The translations under genes and the position numbers were made by a program. A model generated the notes under the pieces. The model was not told the DNA's origin, ran no database searches, and saw nothing but the letters and a program-made list of their open reading frames with translations. From an uncultured Bacilli bacterium (lineage in GTDB: Bacteria; Bacillota_I; Bacilli_A; RF39; UBA660): DNA of 64,000 bases. The DNA lies in contig CAKOUR010000006.1 in the NCBI GenBank assembly GCA_934120635.1, positions 1 to 64,000 on the forward strand, in the 5' to 3' direction. Below are positions 34,110 through 41,385 of this stretch, piece by piece (position 1 is the first letter of the stretch; each line of letters starts with the position of its first letter).

Positions 34110-34111
34110 TC

Positions 34112-34648
34112 ATGAAAACAGAAGAAATAATGCAAAGTTTAATTAGCTTTTTTAGCGTTGCCATTGTATTCTTAACCGTAATTGCCATAATCTTCTTTAT
34201 CTTTTGCAAAAAATTTAAATTTAATAATAAAAATATCGAATTATATGGACTTTTACTCAATTTAAATACAACATCATTAATTTCTATTTCAGCAATTACA
34301 ATTAATTACCTATTCTTAGTATGGTGTACTATAAGTTTCAAAGGTATGCAAGTCGTTTATGTTGCCATAACTTTAATTTTAGTATTAATCAGTGAAGCTG
34401 TAATTGATAATTTTAAAGGACTACCATTATCCATCCTATTAACTGTTGTAAACTGTATCGCTATTCAAGTCATCTATATGCTCTATACTTATCTAACTCA
34501 GGATAATTTTTCATATATATTACTACTTGTTTTATTCTTATTAATATTATTTGTATTCTTATATTATACTTATAATCTATTTAGAGGAATTAATAACATT
34601 GTTGTAAAAAATAAATATTTAAAAGGAAAAAAACAATATAAAGTATAA
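34112..34648 (+). CDS. Five-helix membrane protein of the ATPase operon
   Basis: The product is 178 aa. Hydrophobic helices lie near 11-32, 50-70, 78-98, 104-126 and 133-156, with a basic C-terminus. It sits where a membrane-sector protein would be expected but has no arginine within a helix and lacks the subunit-a motif (L-R-L-x-x-N). It may be a membrane anchor or a new partner of the c-like ring. No family recognised. Confidence 0.6.
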   Translation: MKTEEIMQSLISFFSVAIVFLTVIAIIFFIFCKKFKFNNKNIELYGLLLNLNTTSLISISAITINYLFLVWCTISFKGMQVVYVAITLILVLISEAVIDNFKGLPLSILLTVVNCIAIQVIYMLYTYLTQDNFSYILLLVLFLLILFVFLYYTYNLFRGINNIVVKNKYLKGKKQYKV

Positions 34649-34676
34649 TTACTAGAAATAAAAAGGAGGAAGAACA

Positions 34677-35465
34677 ATGGGAAGTATTAAAAATGTCGTA
34701 AAAGTAATGAATTTCCACTCCTTACTTCGTGTAGATAAAGCAAGAAAAAAAGCCGAAAACTATCTAAAAGTTGGAAATGAAATCACAAAAATTTTAAGTG
34801 AAATTCTTTACAATAAAAATATTGTTCTAGATAAAGAAACATTAACTCCAAATCCAGATAGTCCAATTCTAGATATTTATATCGCCAATGACTATGGATA
34901 TTGTGGAGATTTTAATTCTAGTGTCAGAAGAGCAATTTTAAAAAATCCTCAAAATGATAAAATTATCATTGGAAAAAAGATTGTTTACAAAGATGCCAAA
35001 ACAATTCTTAAAATAGAAAAAGATGATTTTAATAACCGCTTTATCGAAATACAACATTACATTGAAAAATCCCTTTTAGAAATGTCTTATCGTGAAATTA
35101 ATATCTATTATAACCATTACTATTCCTCAACAACTTTTGCCTTTAAAAAAGTTCAAGCATTTCCTATTCAATTTGAAGGCGAATATTATGAAGGAAATGA
35201 CTTTGTAGCAGAAACAGACTTAAAGAAAATGCTAAAAAGTTTAGTTTCATTCTATATTTGCTATCAATTAAAAATGTGTGAATGTATCAGTGAAGCTGCC
35301 GAAAACTTAAATCGTAATCAGATTACAAGATCAGCCCTAGATAAAATAGAAGAAAAAGAAGAAGAAGAACATGCTAAATTTGTTCGTAAGAAAAATGAAG
35401 AAGCCGCATTTAAAAATGTTGAAAATTATAAAAAAGTAGCACAAATAGGAGAAGATAATGGATAA
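34677..35465 (+). CDS. F1-ATPase gamma-like rotor subunit
   Basis: The product is 262 aa. The N-terminal helix (KNVVKVMNFHSLLRVDKARK) matches the gamma pattern, the IANDYGYCGDFNSSV segment corresponds to the conserved TSDRGLCGGFN, and the C-terminal coil (CECISEAAENLNRNQ) to SExxxRMxAM. It ends in a charged tail (EEKEEEEHAKF and onward) longer than usual. A GGAGGAAG site precedes it. The central shaft is therefore kept. Confidence 0.8.
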   Translation: MGSIKNVVKVMNFHSLLRVDKARKKAENYLKVGNEITKILSEILYNKNIVLDKETLTPNPDSPILDIYIANDYGYCGDFNSSVRRAILKNPQNDKIIIGKKIVYKDAKTILKIEKDDFNNRFIEIQHYIEKSLLEMSYREINIYYNHYYSSTTFAFKKVQAFPIQFEGEYYEGNDFVAETDLKKMLKSLVSFYICYQLKMCECISEAAENLNRNQITRSALDKIEEKEEEEHAKFVRKKNEEAAFKNVENYKKVAQIGEDNG

Positions 35466-35637
35466 TAAACAAATAGAAGAAAAAGATTATATAGATGTTT
35501 TAAAAAATACCCAACAAGAGTTTCCAGATATTATTATTCCATCAATGGGACTCATTAAAAATCAAAATAAAATCATTATTGATGGAAAAACGATTTTTAA
35601 TGATAAAGAAAGTAAGGAGAGTAATCATGTTGAATAG
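35458..35637 (+). CDS. Small protein at the end of the ATPase operon
   Basis: 59 codons from the ATG at 35458, which overlaps the gamma stop by eight bases. It begins MDNKQIEEKDYIDVL and has a strand-rich centre (GLIKNQNKIIIDGKTIF). Soluble, acidic, no homolog recognised. It overlaps the pilin start by 11 bases. The tight coupling suggests a part or partner of the ATPase. Confidence 0.55.
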   Translation: MDNKQIEEKDYIDVLKNTQQEFPDIIIPSMGLIKNQNKIIIDGKTIFNDKESKESNHVE

Positions 35638-35839
35638 AAAAGGTCAGACATTAGTTGAATATGTTCTAATTATTTCATTGGTAACTGTTGTAGCGATTGC
35701 AGCAGTAAGAATTTTTGGAGGGTATTTAAAAGATTCCATTACAAAGATGAGTTGTTCTATGGTAGGAAAAGAATACGTAGAATCTAACACAATCGGAAAA
35801 GCATATTGTAAAGGAGATGAAGATAAGCTATTTGAATAG
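35627..35839 (+). CDS. Flp-type (Tad) pilin-like protein
   Basis: The product is 70 aa from the ATG at 35627 (AAGGAG 7 bases ahead). Short basic N-terminus with KGQTLVEYVLIISLV, the G-x-x-x-x-EY motif of Flp/class III prepilins, then one helix and a short polar tail with two cysteines. It is coupled to the F1-like ATPase operon and followed by a terminator. Assembly proteins (TadA etc.) are not seen in the window. Confidence 0.68.
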   Translation: MLNRKGQTLVEYVLIISLVTVVAIAAVRIFGGYLKDSITKMSCSMVGKEYVESNTIGKAYCKGDEDKLFE

Positions 35840-35849
35840 CTTTTTTTCT
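35825..35849 (+). terminator. Terminator of the ATPase-pilin operon
   Basis: AAGCTAT-TTGA-ATAGCTT followed by T7. The left arm is inside the end of the pilin gene. Confidence 0.75.
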
Positions 35850-35885
35850 TTAAAAATTTATGTAAACAATCTTTAAAAAAAATAA

Positions 35886-35914
35886 TTGCTATTTTAAAAA
35901 AAAATTCGTATAAT
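35886..35914 (+). promoter_or_regulatory. Promoter of the NifU-like gene
   Basis: TTGCTA (35886-35891), 17-bp spacer, TATAAT (35909-35914). Confidence 0.65.
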
Positions 35915-35930
35915 ATTAACGGTGATGAAA

Positions 35931-36182
35931 ATGAAAGAAAAAGAAAAAAATCAAGAAGAAGTAGTAACAAAAGTAAAAGAAGTTATTAATAAATTACGTC
36001 CATACCTACAAAATGATGGAGGAGATGTCCAATTCAAAAGATTTGAAAATGGAGTAGTTTATGTAAAATTAATTGGAGCATGCTCTAACTGTCCGATGGC
36101 AACTATGACACTACAAGATGGAATAGAAAATGCCTTAATTAATGAAGTTCCAGAAGTCATTAAAGTAGTAGGAGAAGAATAA
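35931..36182 (+). CDS. NifU C-terminal-domain Fe-S scaffold protein
   Basis: The product is 83 aa from the ATG at 35931 (GGTGAT ahead). Conserved RPYLQNDGGDVQF and the cluster-binding CSNCPMA (CxxC) with the following TLQDGIE helix identify the NifU/Nfu domain. It carries and delivers iron-sulfur clusters, relevant here for the radical SAM enzyme PflA. Single gene. Confidence 0.93.
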   Translation: MKEKEKNQEEVVTKVKEVINKLRPYLQNDGGDVQFKRFENGVVYVKLIGACSNCPMATMTLQDGIENALINEVPEVIKVVGEE

Positions 36183-36224
36183 GAATTAACGAAAAATATA
36201 GCCTTAAACTAAAGACTATATTTT

Positions 36225-37127
36225 TTATTTAAAATGACAATTATCATTAAAAGTATCAATAATCGAAAAGCATTTCTCCAAAAGATTCTTTATCTTAGAC
36301 AGAGTAATTCCTTTGAAGTATTTTTTCTTACTATACTCCATTTCTAAATTCATAATATCTACTAAATATTGATTTAAATTAGCATATGAATGAGAAATAC
36401 CTGTAATATTATCAAACCAAGATTCAATATCTTCAATATCTCCTGATAACCTTAAATTATTCAAAGTAGAAGTAAATGTTCTATTTTTTAAAATATGCTG
36501 AAATAAAACAGTTTCCAAATAATAAGACTTTGAACGATAATGAGAACTAGTTTCCTGATTAATAGCTCTAATAGAATTAGCAATCTCTTCATTATAAGTA
36601 TTCGTATGTTGTTTAATAATATTAATTACTTCCTCAGTTTGAATAGTATTAAGTATTTCCTCCAATAAATAAGTATTTTTTTTAGATAACCCTTGAAGTA
36701 AAGGATAAGAATAAACCACTTCTGTAAGACCAGTTCGTAAATATAATTTATTATTTTCTACATGTACTTCTTTATAATAAGAATGAATAGCATGATTAAA
36801 CTCATGAACCAAATTATCTAATAATTGAATTAAATTATTAGAAGAATATTTCCTTAAAATAATATATTTATAAGTAACAATTTCTTCATCAACAAATTTA
36901 GGAATACTAGTATAAAAAGCTTCCTCTAAAGAATCATTATCCTCATTAATTTGAATAATTACACTTTTAAAAACATTTTGAATTAAAAATTCATTCTTAT
37001 ATCCATATTTTTCAACAAAAGCAGGAACAATCAAATATAATAAATGCCGAATATTAGAATTGTATTGATAATTATTAGAAATCATATCAACAAAAGAAAT
37101 ATATTTATCAATTAATCTAACCTCCAT
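36225..37127 (-). CDS. Putative zinc metallopeptidase (HExxH)
   Basis: The product is 300 aa on the minus strand. The only clear motif is HEFNHAIH (LVHEFNHAIHSYYKE) near residue 108, a gluzincin/metzincin-type zinc site. Downstream LLEEILNTIQTEEV may supply a third Glu ligand. No signal peptide is present, so it is cytoplasmic. Start: the ATG at 37127 follows GGTGAT; a TTG at 37112 after GGAGG is an alternative, giving MDKYISF. Family not recognised. Confidence 0.6.
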   Translation of the reverse strand: MEVRLIDKYISFVDMISNNYQYNSNIRHLLYLIVPAFVEKYGYKNEFLIQNVFKSVIIQINEDNDSLEEAFYTSIPKFVDEEIVTYKYIILRKYSSNNLIQLLDNLVHEFNHAIHSYYKEVHVENNKLYLRTGLTEVVYSYPLLQGLSKKNTYLLEEILNTIQTEEVINIIKQHTNTYNEEIANSIRAINQETSSHYRSKSYYLETVLFQHILKNRTFTSTLNNLRLSGDIEDIESWFDNITGISHSYANLNQYLVDIMNLEMEYSKKKYFKGITLSKIKNLLEKCFSIIDTFNDNCHFK

Positions 37128-37255
37128 ATCATAATCACCATAAAAAGTATATCATGAAAATACTTCATTATCTACTTCCTATATAAAAATATTATAACTT
37201 ATTTTTGAATTTTAAATTTTATAGTATAATAAAAATAGTTTTAGGAGGAAGTATT

Positions 37256-38539
37256 ATGAAAGATAAATATTATGATTTTACTAGTTCATTAGTTATGGGA
37301 ATAGTTTTTATAATTGTAGGAATAATTCTTTTAATAGGTAAAACAAAACTATACCAAGAATTAATTTCTATTTTAATCTTTATTCTTTGGGGAAATGCTT
37401 TCATTCACTTAATAAGATTATATTTTAGAAAACAAAGTAAAAGAGATAAAAAAAGAGCAAGATACTTTTGTGTGTTTAATTTTTTAATATGTATTATATT
37501 TGCAATATTACCTAATTTTATCTTAGGAATAGCCCCTTTACTTTTTTCTATTTATTTATTAATAATATCAATTTCACAGTTTATTATGGGTTATCTAGAA
37601 TTAAAAAGTAAAGAAAACTATGGAGTTCGCTATTTTTTATTAGGACTTATTTATCTTATAATAGCCTTTCCCATTATTTTTTCTCCTATTAATAATATAG
37701 ATAGATTTCTAGTTTGTCTATCCATTTATATATTCTTTCTAGGAATATCATTTATTTATGATGGAATTATTCAAATTATCCCTCTAAAGTCAAAGAATAA
37801 TCTTAAAAGAAAAATAAAATTCACATTACCAAAAATTATAGAAGCTTTAATTCCTTATTCAGTAATGTTAGAAATTAATCATAATTTAGAAGTAAACGGA
37901 CAAAATACCTATTCCTATCATAATAAATTAGATAAGTCTGTTGATTTAAATATATTAATTCATACCTCTAATAGAGGATTTAATCGTATGGGACATATAG
38001 ATATTTGTTACAAAGGAAAAGTGATATCATATGGATGCTACGATGAAGGAAGTAGATTTATTGGAGAACTCTTTGGAGACGGCGTATTATTTACAACAAA
38101 CAGTAAAAAAGAATACATTAATTTTTGTATTGATAATAGTAAAAAAACAATCTTTGATTTTGGAATTCATCTAACAGAAGAACAAAAAAAAGAAGTAGAA
38201 AAACGAATTCAAGAATTAATCAATAATACTTATTCTTGGAATCATAAACAAGATAAAAATTATAAAAATGCTACTAGTTATGCTGGAAGATTATATAAAA
38301 AAACAAAAGCTAAATTTTATAAATTTAAATCAGGAAAGTATAAAACTTATTTTGTATTAGGAACAAATTGCTGCTTCCTAGCAGATGATATTATAGGAAA
38401 AAGTGGTATGGATATTTTAAGCATTAATGGAATTATTACGCCAGGAACTTATTATGATTATTTAAATAGAGCATTTAAAAGAAAAAATAGTAATATTATT
38501 TATAAAGAAATTTACAATAAAGAAAGAAGGGCAAAATAA
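37256..38539 (+). CDS. HdeD-like membrane protein fused to a permuted papain-like domain
   Basis: The product is 427 aa from the ATG at 37256 (GGAGGAAG ahead). The first about 190 residues form six membrane helices, as in HdeD/DUF308. The cytoplasmic or exported C-terminal part has MGHIDICYKGKVISYG with a His on an early strand and TNCCFLADDIIGKSG with Cys later, then GIITPGTYYDYL. This is the reversed His-to-Cys order of permuted NlpC/P60 (YiiX/LRAT-like) hydrolases. A lipid- or peptidoglycan-cleaving role is inferred. Confidence 0.62.
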   Translation: MKDKYYDFTSSLVMGIVFIIVGIILLIGKTKLYQELISILIFILWGNAFIHLIRLYFRKQSKRDKKRARYFCVFNFLICIIFAILPNFILGIAPLLFSIYLLIISISQFIMGYLELKSKENYGVRYFLLGLIYLIIAFPIIFSPINNIDRFLVCLSIYIFFLGISFIYDGIIQIIPLKSKNNLKRKIKFTLPKIIEALIPYSVMLEINHNLEVNGQNTYSYHNKLDKSVDLNILIHTSNRGFNRMGHIDICYKGKVISYGCYDEGSRFIGELFGDGVLFTTNSKKEYINFCIDNSKKTIFDFGIHLTEEQKKEVEKRIQELINNTYSWNHKQDKNYKNATSYAGRLYKKTKAKFYKFKSGKYKTYFVLGTNCCFLADDIIGKSGMDILSINGIITPGTYYDYLNRAFKRKNSNIIYKEIYNKERRAK

Positions 38540-38543
38540 GAAG

Positions 38544-39308
38544 ATGAATAACTTAGAAGAATATTATAATAAATTTAATGAAGATAAACGATTAAATACA
38601 AGAAGAGGACAAATAGAATTTATTACTAATATGAAATATATTCACAAATATTTAAAAGAAGGGGATAAAATACTAGATATCGGAGCAGGAACAGGAAAAT
38701 ATTCTCTTTCTTTAGATAAAGAAGGCTATGAAGTAACAGCAATAGAATTAGTAAAAAGAAATATTCAAATCATTAACAAAAAAAATCCTCATCTAAAAAC
38801 AATCTTAGGAAATGCACTAGATCTATCGATGATAAAAGATAATACTTATGATATTGTCTTACTATTTGGACCAATGTATCATTTAAAAAAAAGAAGTGAT
38901 CAAATTAAAGCATTAGCAGAAGCCAAAAGAGTAACAAAAAAAGAAGGAATAATTTTAGTTTCCTATTGTATGAATGATTATGCTGTTATTACACATGGAT
39001 TTATAGAAGGTAACATTCAAGAAAATATCAAAAATCAACAAATTAATAAAAACTTTAAAATATTAGAAAATGGCAATCCCCTTTATGATTATGTAAGAAT
39101 AGAGGATATAAATGAAATAAATAAAATAACAAAATTAAAAAGAATACAAATAGTATCTTCTGATGGAATGACTAATTATATCAGAGGAACACTCAATAAA
39201 ATGAACAAAGAGACCTTCAATATTTATTTAAAATATCATTTATCCACATGTGAAAGAAAAGATTTTTTAGGAGTATCAACCCATTTGCTAGATATTTTAA
39301 AAAAGTAA
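38544..39308 (+). CDS. SAM-dependent methyltransferase
   Basis: The product is 254 aa of class I fold. Motif I ILDIGAGTGKYS (about 43-54), then an acidic strand-2 end (AIEL), motif IV-like TYDIVLLFGPMYHL and LAEAKRVTKKEGI. The substrate is unknown; MYHL resembles small-molecule methyltransferases. It lies 4 bp after the HdeD-like gene, likely the same transcript. Confidence 0.85.
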   Translation: MNNLEEYYNKFNEDKRLNTRRGQIEFITNMKYIHKYLKEGDKILDIGAGTGKYSLSLDKEGYEVTAIELVKRNIQIINKKNPHLKTILGNALDLSMIKDNTYDIVLLFGPMYHLKKRSDQIKALAEAKRVTKKEGIILVSYCMNDYAVITHGFIEGNIQENIKNQQINKNFKILENGNPLYDYVRIEDINEINKITKLKRIQIVSSDGMTNYIRGTLNKMNKETFNIYLKYHLSTCERKDFLGVSTHLLDILKK

Positions 39309-39351
39309 ATTTTTTTCTAGTTATTTATATTAAGTCAAAATCCCCTCTTTT

Positions 39352-39360
39352 CATACAATA
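39352..39360 (+). promoter_or_regulatory. Possible mother-cell sigma (E/K) -10 element
   Basis: CATACAATA matches the sporulation -10 consensus (CATACAAT for sigma-E, CATA-N3-TA for sigma-K), 24 bp before the CotD start. No convincing -35 was identified. Confidence 0.35.
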
Positions 39361-39382
39361 AAGTAGAAAAGGAGGAATTTTT

Positions 39383-39721
39383 ATGTTCTGTAACGATACT
39401 ATGGGGCGTGATGACTTAGACATTAATATTACCAATCAAAATATAAATGCCAACATGAACGATAATATGAATTATAATGAAATGGGAGAATATAACATGA
39501 TGCCTGCACAACAAGGAAATATGATGAGCCCTATTATTGAACCAGGAAGAGAAAGAATTGTAAATCGTACTTTTGTTCATGAAGTACCACATGTTTGTCC
39601 AATCAATACAAGAATTATTAATAATCATATTTATAGACATACTTATCAACCAAGATATACTTGCTGTGAAGAAAATATTATTACCCAACAACAATGTGGA
39701 TCATGTTGTTGCTTTAGATAA
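39383..39721 (+). CDS. cotD: CotD-family spore coat protein
   Basis: The product is 112 aa. The N-terminal half is Asn/Met-rich, low in complexity. The second half, EPGRERIVNRTFVHEVPHVCPINTR with HIYRHTYQPRYTCC, parallels the CotD pattern (NHTFSTTVVPHIHPTHTT.VNHQ). It ends in a Cys cluster (QCGSCCCFR) suited to disulfide cross-linking. It indicates inner spore coat assembly and agrees with the presence of spo0A. GGAGG precedes the ATG. Confidence 0.82.
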   Translation: MFCNDTMGRDDLDINITNQNINANMNDNMNYNEMGEYNMMPAQQGNMMSPIIEPGRERIVNRTFVHEVPHVCPINTRIINNHIYRHTYQPRYTCCEENIITQQQCGSCCCFR

Positions 39722-39747
39722 CTTTAGAGACTTCGTCTCTTTTTTTC
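39722..39747 (+). terminator. Terminator after cotD
   Basis: AGAGAC-TTC-GTCTCT followed by seven T. Confidence 0.8.
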
Positions 39748-39868
39748 TTTAATGTAGAATTACTCACAACTTCTTATAAAAAAACAATAAAATTTATTTA
39801 AAATAATGACTTTTTAGAAAAAATTTGTTACAATCAAAACAAACAAAGATGAGAAAAGGAGAGTTAAA

Positions 39869-40306
39869 ATGGAAAATGAAAATGGAGTAATTGCAATTAT
39901 GCCAAACGGAGCAGTAATACCAAGTGCAATAAATAAAATAAATTCAAGACATTGGTGTTGTTTTGATGATATAGAAACACAATTAAACTTAAAGTCAAAC
40001 TGTGGTACTGATCAAATGGAACACGCCTGGTATTTAGCAAGAAAAGGAATTATATCTATTCAAGTAGCAAAAGATATATGTTATATAATAACTTCACCAG
40101 AACTAGATTTAATACCACCCGTTCAATTAAAAATGTTATCTGAAATCATAGAAAAAAATTATAATGATGTAGAAAACTTTGGTATTGATTTAGTATCAGA
40201 AGATAAACATACACCAATCATAATAGATGATGAGTATGAATTTGGTGTAGATAAAGTAAATGAAGTATTTAATTTTTCTTCATTACAAAAACATAAATCT
40301 AGATAA
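39869..40306 (+). CDS. Hypothetical protein
   Basis: The product is 145 aa, acidic, with no signal peptide or membrane helix. It begins MENENGVIAIMPNGAVI, with a central HWCCFDDIE and later DLIPPVQLKMLSEIIE, all strand-helix alternating. AAAGGAGAG precedes the ATG, and a hairpin terminator follows. Not recognised. It stands alone between cotD and dam. Confidence 0.6.
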   Translation: MENENGVIAIMPNGAVIPSAINKINSRHWCCFDDIETQLNLKSNCGTDQMEHAWYLARKGIISIQVAKDICYIITSPELDLIPPVQLKMLSEIIEKNYNDVENFGIDLVSEDKHTPIIIDDEYEFGVDKVNEVFNFSSLQKHKSR

Positions 40307-40340
40307 TAAAAAAAATATTAATTTTATTTCAACTAACTTT

Positions 40341-40362
40341 AGAGATTTAATCTCTTTTTCTT
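40341..40362 (+). terminator. Terminator
   Basis: AGAGAT-TTA-ATCTCT followed by T-rich sequence. Confidence 0.65.
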
Positions 40363-40422
40363 TTATAACTAAAATATCCATGATATAATAAAAAAGACTT
40401 AGAAAAGCAAGGAGGAAGCAAG

Positions 40423-41286
40423 ATGCTAAAAGGAAAACCATTTGTAAAATGGGCAGGAGGAAAAAGACAAATTTTAGATAAATTAAAAAAGTATGTACCA
40501 AATGAATTTAATACATACTATGAACCATTTATAGGAGGAGGAGCACTATTATTTGAACTTTCTCCCAAAAAAGCAGTAATTAATGATTCTAATCAAGAAT
40601 TAATGAATGTTTACAATTGTTTATGTAATGAAGAAAAATTCAAAAAAATGTGTAATGTATTAAATCATTATGAAAGAGAACATTCTGAAAAATTTTATTA
40701 CGAAATAAGAAATAAAGATCGTGATAAAAAGAAATATAATCGTCTTTCAGACTATACTAAAGCAGCTAGGACAATTTATTTAAATAAAGCTTGTTTTAAC
40801 GGGCTTTACAGAGTAAATAGTAAAAATGAATTTAATGTTCCATTTGGAAAAAAAGAAAAAGTAAATACATATGATGGTGGAAATTTAATTACAGTTAGTA
40901 ATTATTTAACAATGAATGATATAAAAATTTTAAGTATAGATTTTGAAGAATCTGTAAAAGATGCCAAAAAAGGAGATTTTGTTTATTTTGATCCACCATA
41001 TGATTCAGATACCAAAACATTTAATAGTTATACTGAAGAAGGATTTGGAAAAGAAGAACAAAGAAGATTAGCCAAAGTATTTAAAGAATTAGATAAAAAA
41101 GGTGTTTATGTAATGTTATCTAATCACAATACTTTATTAGTAAATGAACTTTATCAAGACTATTATATCCATCATATCGAAGCAAAAAGAAACATTAATT
41201 CAAAAGGAAGTAAAAGAGGAAAGGTAGAAGAAGTAATCATAACTAATTTTATTAATAAAGTTGGTTTTGATTCACAAGATGAATAA
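40423..41286 (+). CDS. dam: DNA adenine methylase (Dam/D12 class)
   Basis: N6-adenine methyltransferase of the alpha class, probably for GATC. The 287-aa protein has FVKWAGGKRQ (SAM motif with GGK), YYEPFIGGGALLF and the catalytic VYFDPPY (DPPY). It is the usual 270-290 aa. No restriction endonuclease gene is next to it, so it appears orphan. A TATAAT near 40382 precedes it. Confidence 0.93.
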   Translation: MLKGKPFVKWAGGKRQILDKLKKYVPNEFNTYYEPFIGGGALLFELSPKKAVINDSNQELMNVYNCLCNEEKFKKMCNVLNHYEREHSEKFYYEIRNKDRDKKKYNRLSDYTKAARTIYLNKACFNGLYRVNSKNEFNVPFGKKEKVNTYDGGNLITVSNYLTMNDIKILSIDFEESVKDAKKGDFVYFDPPYDSDTKTFNSYTEEGFGKEEQRRLAKVFKELDKKGVYVMLSNHNTLLVNELYQDYYIHHIEAKRNINSKGSKRGKVEEVIITNFINKVGFDSQDE

Positions 41287-41385
41287 ACCTTTTCTTTTTT
41301 ACGAAAATAATTATTAAGAATTCTTATTGATTAGTATTATTTTAACTAATAAAGTGCTATAATAAATCTAAAGTAGGTGATAGCA

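Noticed and set aside
30062..35465. Standard ATP synthase (atp) operon
   Set aside because: The gene order differs, there is no subunit a with the essential arginine, and the c-like protein has no carboxylate; a proton-driven synthase cannot be supported.
41377..41385. GTG start of mgtA
   Set aside because: It is part of the AGGTGAT ribosome binding site; the TTG at 41386 is better spaced.
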